This document shows positions 1-4,997 of a stretch of DNA of 5,128 nt, one piece after another; the stretch's first letter is position 1, and each line of letters starts with the position of its first letter. This DNA is from an uncultured Clostridia bacterium (lineage in GTDB: Bacteria > Bacillota > Clostridia > Christensenellales > Aristaeellaceae). The notes below the pieces were generated by a model. It saw nothing but the letters and a program-made list of their open reading frames with translations, had not been told where the DNA came from and searched no databases. The stretch covers positions 1 through 5,128 of the forward strand of contig CALVTV010000087.1 of the NCBI GenBank assembly GCA_944363005.1, given 5' to 3'. The translations under genes were made by a program, and so were the position numbers.

Positions 1-13
1 CAGGGGCTTCGTA

Positions 14-82
14 GGGGTATTCAAGGGGGTATTCAAGGGGTATTCAAACTGCATACCCCAATGAATACCCCTTTGAATACCC
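14..82. repeat. Cluster of three direct and three inverted GGGGTATTCAA-type repeats
   Basis: Three head-to-tail copies of ggggtattcaa lie at 14-24, 26-36 and 37-47. They are followed by three inverted, partly degenerate copies at 53-59 (atacccc), 62-71 (tgaatacccc) and 73-82 (ttgaataccc). The two halves can pair almost perfectly: 15-24 with 73-82, 26-35 with 62-71, and 37-43 with 53-59, leaving a 9-base loop at 44-52. The result is either a long cruciform or RNA hairpin, or a set of repeated protein-binding sites around a dyad axis. There is no T-run directly after it, so it is not itself a standard terminator. It lies just before the terminator at 131-164, so it is probably at or just after the 3' end of a gene off the left edge. 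Its role is unknown. Recombinase arm sites, iteron-like sites or a mobile intergenic repeat are possibilities only. Confidence 0.8.
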
Positions 83-130
83 GTACCGTGAAATCGTTAC
101 TTGTATCATTTTATGAGTGCAGACACATTA

Positions 131-164
131 AAGGTCTGAAAACTATGGTTTTCAGACCTTTTTT
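131..164 (+). terminator. Rho-independent terminator for an off-window upstream gene
   Basis: There is a perfect 13-base-pair stem (131-143 with 148-160) closed by the four-base loop tatg. The stem runs directly into a T tract (159-164). The T tract lies on the plus-strand side, so it should stop transcription entering from the left edge. On the minus strand the hairpin is followed by no comparable T tract, so it is not obviously bidirectional. Confidence 0.85.
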
Positions 165-401
165 CATTGCGTTTTTTTGCATAAACCGTTTGAATAAAGA
201 AAAAACAGAGGCCTTTCAGTTCCTGTTTTTCCGCTCTCTTGCGTCAAAGGACGCAACAAGTGCGTCGACGCCCAACAGGCTTGCGGCGCGACATAAATTA
301 CAAAATGGGTAGCTGAGGACGATTTCAGCGCTCACCAATCCCTTCCCTCGGCGCAGGAAGTTGATCACCGTTTCTCTCAGCTATACAAAAGGGCTAGAGC
401 C
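165..401. other. Non-coding gap with small hairpins, no gene seen
   Basis: I see no supported gene here. An open frame runs through the area from the left edge to 312, but it crosses the repeat cluster and the terminator and has a low-complexity translation. Structural elements are present. A5-CAG at 201-208 faces CTG-T5 at 223-230 across a 14-base loop. A seven-pair hairpin occupies 239-256 (ttgcgtc, loop aaag, gacgcaa). The palindrome gcgtcgacgc is at 262-271. An eight-base complementary pair, tagctgag at 310-317 and ctcagcta at 376-383, could enclose a folded domain just before the T-rich hairpin at 402-426. No clear promoter was found for such a transcript. The stretch is AT-richer than the genes to the right. 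Confidence 0.5.
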
Positions 402-426
402 AAGGTTTTTCAACCTTTTTGTTTTT
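402..426 (+). terminator. Weak rightward terminator-like hairpin
   Basis: A six-pair stem, aaggtt (402-407) with aacctt (412-417), has a four-base loop and is followed by T5-G-T5 (416-426). The shape fits a plus-strand intrinsic terminator, although the stem is short and AT-rich. It would back up the terminator at 131-164, or end an unrecognised small transcript from the 165-401 gap. It converges with the terminator of the minus-strand regulator gene. Confidence 0.45.
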
Positions 427-457
427 CAAGCGCACCGCCGACAATGCATGCGAGGAT

Positions 458-494
458 AAAAAAAGCTGCTATGTGCTATCCTTTATCCGCAGCT
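458..494 (-). terminator. Intrinsic terminator of the LacI-family gene
   Basis: On the minus strand the stem arm agctgc (494-489) pairs with gcagct (469-464) across a 19-base loop. A run of seven Ts follows (463-457 region, read as A at 458-464 on the plus strand). The upstream arm overlaps the last codons of the regulator gene, so the hairpin spans its stop codon at 478-476. The stem is short for such a long loop, but its position and T tract make a terminator the best reading. Confidence 0.6.
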
Positions 495-1483
495 GAAAAA
501 GCAGTCAACGAGGTCCGCTCCACTAACTGCGCATCCAAGGTAAGGCACGGGGACGGATGCTTACCATCCATTACATCAAGCAGCGTGCGCACGGTCAGCT
601 CGCACTGCTGCTGCATTCGGTTGTCCACAGAGGCCAGCTCCGGCGTAGCGCAACGACTGAGAATCGTATTGTTAAAGCCAATCATCGGTATAGGCGGCAA
701 TCCGGCAGACTGTAGCGCCTTTGCCGCCCCGATAGCCAGCGAATCGTCGGCCGAAAGCACAGCATTGAATGATACTTGGTCCAGCAGCTGCCGCACTGTT
801 TCCACCGTTTGCCCGAAGGAAGAGCCGCCCTGGTTGTGAATCTGGATTTCCATAGGTTCTGACCGGGCATACAGCGCCATACCTTCCCGGTATCCGTTCA
901 GTTTCATGTGGCCGCTATAAGTTTCCGAATCATACAAGTATAGTACGCGATCATGTCCCATCTCCGCCAGGCGGCGCACCATCTTGCAAGCGGCTCTTTT
1001 TTCGTCGCACAGGGTACAGAACAGGTTATCGCCTTCAATGCGCCCGTTAAGCAGAAACACTGGTATATGCCGGGCTGCATAGCGAAAGTCCTCCTGTTCC
1101 TGCTCCGTGCAGCTACAGCCGATCACCACGGCTGCATCTACCTGCCGGTTGATGAGCGATACAAAATAAGCCCGCTTGGATTCATCGTTGCTGGCGGCGT
1201 CAATCAACAGAATTTCAAATCCGTTGGCGCGTAGCAGGCGGCTCAGCTCCGCCACAGGATAGGCATGGTTTCCGTCCGATATCACCGGGCAGATGATACC
1301 GATGGTGTGACTGTGCTTGGTGTTGAGGCTATGAGCAAGCGCGTTGGGTATGTATCCCTCTCGAATGATCACTTCCTCCACCCGCTTGCGAACCGCCTCA
1401 CTGACGGGTCCGGAGCGGTTCAGCACGCGCGATACCGTGGCGGTTGATACGCCAGCCATGCACGCCACATCATAAATGTTCAT
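476..1483 (-). CDS. LacI-family transcriptional regulator
   Basis: This 335-residue protein has the normal LacI/GalR length and order. Residues 3-21 are the helix-turn-helix and fit the family signature (I-Y-D-V-A ... G-V-S-T-A-T-V-S-R-V-L). Residues 46-56 (PNALAHSLNTK) are the hinge helix, with Leu53 at the position that wedges into the operator centre in LacI and PurR. Residues from about 59 to 330 are the periplasmic-binding-protein-like effector and dimerisation domain. His51 replaces the Arg that is usual in the hinge (ARSL becomes AHSL). The start is supported by AAGGAGGAG at 1497-1489. The gene is divergent from the cupin operon, and an operator-like site overlaps its own predicted promoter, so it probably represses both itself and the operon. 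By family habit the inducer is a sugar or a related small molecule, but it cannot be named from sequence. I could not assign a characterised orthologue. Confidence 0.95.
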   Translation of the reverse strand: MNIYDVACMAGVSTATVSRVLNRSGPVSEAVRKRVEEVIIREGYIPNALAHSLNTKHSHTIGIICPVISDGNHAYPVAELSRLLRANGFEILLIDAASNDESKRAYFVSLINRQVDAAVVIGCSCTEQEQEDFRYAARHIPVFLLNGRIEGDNLFCTLCDEKRAACKMVRRLAEMGHDRVLYLYDSETYSGHMKLNGYREGMALYARSEPMEIQIHNQGGSSFGQTVETVRQLLDQVSFNAVLSADDSLAIGAAKALQSAGLPPIPMIGFNNTILSRCATPELASVDNRMQQQCELTVRTLLDVMDGKHPSPCLTLDAQLVERTSLTAFSAADKG

Positions 1484-1509
1484 GTTTGCTCCTCCTTCCG
1501 CTTTCCAGA

Positions 1510-1539
1510 AGTGTAAGCGATTTCACCGCTTTTTGTCAA
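1510..1539 (-). promoter_or_regulatory. Predicted promoter of the LacI-family gene
   Basis: On the minus strand a perfect -35 box TTGACA (1539-1534) is followed after 18 bases by TACACT (1515-1510), a four-of-six match to the -10 consensus. Transcription would begin near 1503, about 20 bases before the start codon and just ahead of the ribosome site at 1497-1489. The operator-like site at 1512-1525 covers the spacer and most of the -10 box, which would give direct autorepression. Confidence 0.6.
1512..1525 (-). promoter_or_regulatory. LacI-type operator overlapping the regulator promoter
   Basis: Read on the minus strand this is TGAAATCGCTTACA, a near-palindrome with the central CG typical of LacI/GalR-family operators. 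It matches the second site at 1662-1675 (TGAAACCGGTTACA) at 12 of 14 positions. It overlaps the predicted -10 box of the regulator gene. Read on the plus strand (TGTAAGCGATTTCA) it also fits the loose catabolite-response element used by CcpA, TGNAARCGNWWWCA. CcpA binding is therefore an alternative or an added possibility. Confidence 0.6.
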
Positions 1540-1617
1540 GCGTCGAGATGCATAGTGGACGATTTTGAGGTTCAAAGAGGCTAAAATTGCACTCTTTCCC
1601 TTTCTGCATTAAACAAA

Positions 1618-1647
1618 TTGACAGTTTTCCCGCTGGCATGACATAAT
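1618..1647 (+). promoter_or_regulatory. Predicted sigma-A promoter of the cupin operon
   Basis: A perfect TTGACA -35 box (1618-1623) is followed after 18 bases by CATAAT (1642-1647), five of six matches to the -10 consensus. A TG one base before it (1639-1640) makes an extended -10. Initiation would fall near 1654, giving a leader of about 68 bases. The operator at 1662-1675 lies just downstream of that start, where a bound repressor can block initiation or clearance. A promoter this strong is consistent with control by repression. Confidence 0.75.
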
Positions 1648-1661
1648 AAACACGAAAAGGC

Positions 1662-1675
1662 TGAAACCGGTTACA
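1662..1675 (+). promoter_or_regulatory. LacI-type operator just downstream of the operon promoter
   Basis: TGAAACCGGTTACA is palindromic in its central eight bases (AACCGGTT) and in its outer TG/CA, with one mismatched pair. This is the usual shape of LacI/GalR-family operators. It lies about 8 to 21 bases after the predicted transcription start. Its close partner at 1512-1525 is centred exactly 150 bases away, so the two could be bound by the adjacent regulator, possibly with looping if that protein is tetrameric. The central C-CG-G departs from the CcpA consensus, which favours the local regulator. Confidence 0.7.
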
Positions 1676-1721
1676 CAGTGCCGGCATCGTTCAAAATCGA
1701 TTAACAGGGAGGATCAGCAAA

Positions 1722-2486
1722 ATGGAAAAATTCTACATTGCCCGTAATGAGGATGTCAAAAAGGAATTTGACGCCAATGGTTTCTCCTGTACCGAACTGC
1801 TGCCCGGTACATACGAGGGAGGAATTCGCAACTACAAGTGCTTCCTTAAGCCTGGGTGTGAGGTCTCCCCCACGCTGTACGCCGACAAGACCGTTCTGTT
1901 TTTCTTTGGTCAGGGGGTCGGTTACATCCGCGACGCAGAAGCAGCCTACAACATCACCGAGCTTAGCTTCTATGCCCCCAAGTTTGACCAGTGCCCCTAT
2001 ACCATTCATGCGGTGGATGAAATGGAATTTGTGATGAGCATTGTTGACCTGAACGAATGGGATCGCAAAATCATCGCTGAAAACCACATCTACCTGCCCT
2101 TCTTCCGTAAGCACAGCGACTGCACCCGCTATGTTCAGGACTGCAAAGGCCCCAACACGGAGGCGCGCAACGTGCTGGGGTGTAAGCAGCTGGGCCGCAT
2201 CATGGTGGGCACCACCCGTGCCGTGGGCGAGGGCACCACGGAAGAGGGCCATCCCGCAGTGCACCAGTGGAATTATTGTGTAGGCGCTTCGGACTTCCAT
2301 ATTTCCGTGGATCATTGCGAGCCCCTGCCCCATAAGGCAGGCGAGTGGAGCTTTATCCCCGCGGGTCCTGATCATGACCTGGTAGCTGACCCCGGCAAGG
2401 AGGTATTTTACGTCTGGTACGAGCATTTTGCTCGTGAAAAGGATTTTGACGTCAAGGTGCTTCCCGGACAGAAGCTGCCTGAATAA
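1722..2486 (+). CDS. Bicupin protein, single unit (254 aa), function unknown
   Basis: Two cupin beta-barrels are predicted with no signal peptide or membrane segment, so the protein should be cytoplasmic. The N-terminal cupin (about 27-110) contains RNYKCFLKPGC (36-46), FFGQGVGY (61-68) and SFYAP (82-86). It has none of the usual metal-binding His cluster, so it is probably structural or substrate-binding. A linking segment carries QDCKGPNT (139-146). The C-terminal cupin (about 158-235) keeps a clean motif 2, G207-x5-PAG-x2-His218. Its motif 1 is divergent: GHPAVHQWNYCVG has His177 at the second-His position, His181 where Glu is usual, and Glu175 in place of the first His. Cys40, Cys141 and Cys186 recur in the two sister units. 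The start follows AGGGAGGA at 1706-1713. It is the first gene of the operon. Pairing with a TIM-barrel epimerase suggests sugar or sugar-acid isomerisation, as for IolB or KduI, but this is inference and a binding or sensing role is possible. Confidence 0.85.
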   Translation: MEKFYIARNEDVKKEFDANGFSCTELLPGTYEGGIRNYKCFLKPGCEVSPTLYADKTVLFFFGQGVGYIRDAEAAYNITELSFYAPKFDQCPYTIHAVDEMEFVMSIVDLNEWDRKIIAENHIYLPFFRKHSDCTRYVQDCKGPNTEARNVLGCKQLGRIMVGTTRAVGEGTTEEGHPAVHQWNYCVGASDFHISVDHCEPLPHKAGEWSFIPAGPDHDLVADPGKEVFYVWYEHFAREKDFDVKVLPGQKLPE

Positions 2487-2502
2487 CAGCGGCTCGAAAA
2501 AC

Positions 2503-2508
2503 AGGAGG
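2503..2508 (+). promoter_or_regulatory. Ribosome binding site fixing the start of the fused cupin gene
   Basis: A perfect AGGAGG lies nine bases before ATG 2518. The reading frame is open from 2428, inside the previous gene. The extra 30 residues from that earlier ATG have no counterpart in the sister unit, whereas the residues after 2518 (MNFYVARNED) line up with the start of the first cupin protein (MEKFYIARNED). Confidence 0.85.
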
Positions 2509-2517
2509 AATCGAAAC

Positions 2518-4053
2518 ATGAATTTCTATGTGGCCCGTAACGAGGATATCAGGGTGGAATACAATGCCGATGGCTTTGCGCGCACAGAGCTGTTGCCCGG
2601 CACCTATGACGGCGGTGTGCGCAACTACAAGTGCTTTCTGAAGGCCGGCTGTCAGGTTGAACCGGAATGCTATGCCGATAAGCTGGTGCTGCTGTTTTTC
2701 GGCAAGGGCGAAGGCTATGTGGCGGATGCTTCGGCGGCCCATGCCATCAGGGAGCTTAGCTTCTATGCCCCCCACTTCGACAAAGCCCCCTATCGGGTGC
2801 AGGCCTTTACGGATATGGAATTTGTAATGGCCGTGATCGACATGTCAGAAGGGGATTGGGAAGACTATGCCGCCTCCCATGCTCGCCTCCCCTTCTTCGT
2901 CAGCTTGAGCCAGTGTGTAAAATACGATCAGGACTGCAAGGGTCCCAACACCACATCCTGGCACGTGCTCAACGCCAAACAGCTTGGTCACGTGATGGTG
3001 GGTGTGGTGCGCGCCGTGGGCGAGGGCACCGTGGAAAAGGGGCATCCTGCCGTGCATCAGTGGAATTATTGCATCGGCGATGCGGACTTTGACATGACCG
3101 TGGACGGACAGACGGTCAGCCACAAAGGCGGCGAGTGGAGCTTCATCCCCGCGGGACTGGACCACAGCCTGGTGGCAAAGCCCGGCAAGGAAGTTTTCTA
3201 CGTGTGGTTTGAGAAGTTCACCCGCGACGACCGCGATTTCGTGCTCAAGCCCATGCCCCGCAAGTCCCTCCCCGCCCCCGCTCCTGCCAAGTTCTACGTG
3301 GCGCATGACGCGGACATGAAAAAGGAGTTTAACGAAAACGGCTTCGCCATGTGCGAGCTGTTGCCCGGCACCTATGCCGGCGGCGTGCGCAACTACAAAT
3401 GCTGGCTCAAGGCGGGCTGCTGCGTATCGCCGGAGATGCGCGCAGACGACACCGTGCTATTGATGTTTGGCAAGGGATGCGGCTATGTATCTTCCGCAAA
3501 GCATCTGTTCAACGTGGTTGAACCGGCTTTCTACGCACCGGACTTCGACCGCGAACCCTATACCGTGCACGCGCTGGAGGATATGGAATTCATCTATAGC
3601 GTGGTGGAGCGCAACGAATACGACAAAGCCCTTTATGACGCCTGTCATGTTCGTCTGCCCTTCTTCCGGCTCTACAGTGAGGGCAGCGTATACGACCAGG
3701 ATTGCAAAGGTCCCAATACCACCTCTTGGTCTATTTTGGGCGCAAAGCAACTTGGGCGCATCATGATAGGCGTGGTACGCGCCGTGGGCGAAGGCACCGT
3801 AGAAGCCGGGCATCCCAAGGTGGAGCAATGGAACTATTGCCTTGGCGACGCCGACTTCACCCTGAAGGTGGATGATCAGCCCGCGGTACCCCACAAGGGC
3901 GGCGACTGGAGCTATGTCCCTGCCGGTTGGGACCATTCGTTGGTTGCGGAGCCTGGCAAGGAAGTGTTCTACGTATGGTACGAGCATTACACGCGTGAAA
4001 AGGACTTCTGTGTGGCACTGGCGGCTGGCGACGACGCTTCCGTCTACGACTGA
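2518..4053 (+). CDS. Tandem bicupin fusion protein (511 aa, four cupin domains)
   Basis: The protein is an internal duplication. Residues 1-241 and 258-498 are two copies of the bicupin unit seen in the gene just upstream, offset by about 256 residues and joined by a Pro/Ala-rich linker (KPMPRKSLPAPAPA, 244-257). Each copy has RNYKC (35-39, 291-295), QDCKGPNT (138-145, 394-401), VGVVRAVGEGTVE, QWNYC (181-185, 437-441) and a complete cupin motif 2 (G-x5-PAG-x2-H) ending at His216 and His473. Likely metal ligands are His176, His180 and His216 in copy 1, and His432, Glu436 and His473 in copy 2. Glu436 restores the residue expected in canonical cupin motif 1. The N-terminal cupin of each copy lacks a His cluster. 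No signal peptide is visible. The gene starts 31 bases after the first cupin gene and is surely co-transcribed. The activity is unknown; isomerisation of a sugar or sugar acid is a context-based guess. Confidence 0.85.
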   Translation: MNFYVARNEDIRVEYNADGFARTELLPGTYDGGVRNYKCFLKAGCQVEPECYADKLVLLFFGKGEGYVADASAAHAIRELSFYAPHFDKAPYRVQAFTDMEFVMAVIDMSEGDWEDYAASHARLPFFVSLSQCVKYDQDCKGPNTTSWHVLNAKQLGHVMVGVVRAVGEGTVEKGHPAVHQWNYCIGDADFDMTVDGQTVSHKGGEWSFIPAGLDHSLVAKPGKEVFYVWFEKFTRDDRDFVLKPMPRKSLPAPAPAKFYVAHDADMKKEFNENGFAMCELLPGTYAGGVRNYKCWLKAGCCVSPEMRADDTVLLMFGKGCGYVSSAKHLFNVVEPAFYAPDFDREPYTVHALEDMEFIYSVVERNEYDKALYDACHVRLPFFRLYSEGSVYDQDCKGPNTTSWSILGAKQLGRIMIGVVRAVGEGTVEAGHPKVEQWNYCLGDADFTLKVDDQPAVPHKGGDWSYVPAGWDHSLVAEPGKEVFYVWYEHYTREKDFCVALAAGDDASVYD

Positions 4054-4063
4054 ACTTTGTCCT

Positions 4064-4112
4064 AACGGACGGGGGTCCAGGGCGGCGAAAACCGCCCGGG
4101 CCCCCGTCCGTT
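4064..4112 (+). terminator. Very stable GC-rich hairpin between the cupin and epimerase genes
   Basis: The arms 4064-4085 and 4092-4112 pair through 12 perfect pairs (aacggacggggg with cccccgtccgtt), a G-T wobble, two more pairs, one bulged A and six further pairs. The closing loop is cgaaaa. Only four Ts follow (4111-4114) before an A. This is either a partial intrinsic terminator that lowers expression of the downstream genes, or a 3' stabilising or processing hairpin for the cupin mRNA. No separate promoter is evident between it and the next ribosome site, so some read-through is expected. Confidence 0.65.
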
Positions 4113-4125
4113 TTAGAGCAGGCAA

Positions 4126-4131
4126 AGGAGG
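4126..4131 (+). promoter_or_regulatory. Ribosome binding site fixing the epimerase start
   Basis: AGGAGG sits ten bases before ATG 4142. The frame is open back to 3872, but that upstream part overlaps the cupin coding sequence and the hairpin, and it has no family match. A closer ATG at 4134 is out of frame. Confidence 0.85.
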
Positions 4132-4141
4132 AGATGCAAAG

Positions 4142-4966
4142 ATGCTGATTGCTGCAACGGGCGCGCTGGAAGCAGGACCGGACAGCCCGATTCTCTACCG
4201 GGGTTCTTTTGAAACAATGCTGCCGCAGATTCGGCAGGACGGTTTTGAAGCAGTGGAGCTTCACCTGCTGGACTCACGTCAGCTGGATCTGGAGGTGCTG
4301 TGGCGGCTTCTGGAAGAAAATCACCTGCGTCTTACCTCCGTGGGTACCGGTTCGGCCTATGCCGCACGCGGCTATAACCTGGTGGACCGCGACGAGAACG
4401 TGCGGCGTGAAACCATTCTTCATCTGGAGGCGCACATGCGCACGCTGGGTCCCTCGCACGGAGTGGTAATCGTAGGGTTGCTGGCTGGCAGGCTCTGCGA
4501 TTGCGGTGCAAGCCTCAAGGTTCAGCGGGAGCGCCTGGCTGACAGCTTGCGCCGTTTAGACGATTTGGCCGGACAACACGGCGTGACGGTCGGACTGGAG
4601 ATGATGAATCGATATGAATGCGATTTTCTGTATACCATTGAGGAGGGCATGGCTTTCTTAGACGAGGTGGGCGACCTCAGGCACACCGCCCTGCACATCG
4701 ACTCGGTTTCCATGAATGTCAGCGAGCGCGATATCGGCGCGGCTATCCGCGCGGGTCGTGGGCGCATCTGTCACGTGCACCTGGCCGATAACGACCGCTG
4801 GTATCCCGGCCATGGGCATTATGATTTCCGTGAAACGCTGCGCGCGCTGAAAGACATCGGCTACGACGGCGCGCTGGCTCTGGAAGAAAAGCGCTATCCT
4901 GATACGGCCACCGCCGCCCGGCATAGCTTGAACTACCTGCGCGCATTGCTGGAATCGCTTGATTGA
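4142..4966 (+). CDS. Xylose isomerase-like TIM-barrel sugar isomerase/epimerase
   Basis: This 274-residue protein has the usual size of the AP_endonuc_2 (PF01261) sugar-phosphate isomerase/epimerase family, which moves hydrogens on keto-sugars, polyol derivatives or sugar acids using a divalent metal in a TIM barrel. The expected ligands are all present and correctly spaced: Glu153 (GLEMMNRYE), Asp187 (HIDSVSMN), His213 (CHVHLADND) and Glu248 (LALEEK). The stretch HVHLADNDRWYPGHGHYDF, with Arg219, matches the signature of the D-tagatose 3-epimerase/allulose 3-epimerase group. Ser190 stands where members I recall have a substrate-contacting His (DTFHMN becomes DSVSMN), so the substrate may differ. 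No signal peptide is seen, so it should be cytoplasmic. It follows the cupin genes behind a strong hairpin and is 31 bases before the MATE gene. IolE/IolI/IolH-like roles in inositol breakdown are an alternative, but no other inositol gene is visible. Confidence 0.88.
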   Translation: MLIAATGALEAGPDSPILYRGSFETMLPQIRQDGFEAVELHLLDSRQLDLEVLWRLLEENHLRLTSVGTGSAYAARGYNLVDRDENVRRETILHLEAHMRTLGPSHGVVIVGLLAGRLCDCGASLKVQRERLADSLRRLDDLAGQHGVTVGLEMMNRYECDFLYTIEEGMAFLDEVGDLRHTALHIDSVSMNVSERDIGAAIRAGRGRICHVHLADNDRWYPGHGHYDFRETLRALKDIGYDGALALEEKRYPDTATAARHSLNYLRALLESLD

Positions 4967-4997
4967 CGCTTACGCGGCAGAATCCGGAGGAAATGGC

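Noticed and set aside
14..82. CRISPR array
   Set aside because: The units are only about 11 bases, sit next to each other without spacers, and half are inverted.
1..312. Open reading frame from the left edge, with an ATG at 61 giving 83 residues
   Set aside because: It runs through the repeat cluster and straight through the 13-pair terminator at 131-164, has no ribosome site before ATG 61, and the translation has no recognisable domain. A tail of an off-window gene cannot be fully excluded.
444..839. 131-residue open frame on the plus strand opposite the regulator gene
   Set aside because: It has no ribosome site and overlaps the regulator terminator, and the opposite strand encodes a complete LacI-family protein.
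1512..1525. Pure CcpA catabolite-response element
   Set aside because: It fits the loose CcpA consensus, but its partner at 1662-1675, which shares 12 of 14 bases, does not fit at the centre. The shared motif on both divergent promoters is better explained by the local regulator. CcpA binding remains possible at this one site.
1560..1699. Nine-base inverted repeat (cgattttga at 1560-1568, tcaaaatcg at 1691-1699) flanking the operon promoter
   Set aside because: It is a short AT-rich match that could easily arise by chance in a 240-base region, and it is not placed at any recognised control point.
2428..2517. Upstream start for the fused cupin gene
   Set aside because: The added 30 residues overlap the previous gene in another frame and lack homology to the sister unit. 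AGGAGG at 2503-2508 points to ATG 2518.
1701..2519. 272-residue open frame on the minus strand opposite the first cupin gene
   Set aside because: It is a shadow of the conserved cupin frame. Its translation matches no family, and the plus frame has a promoter, operator, ribosome site and two homologous sister units. Similar long minus-strand frames at 2845-3306 and 3457-4125 recur because the duplicated coding sequence and its GC-rich codons are repeated.
3872..4141. Upstream start for the epimerase gene
   Set aside because: The extension overlaps the cupin coding region out of frame and passes through the hairpin at 4064-4112. The family match and a strong ribosome site begin at 4142.
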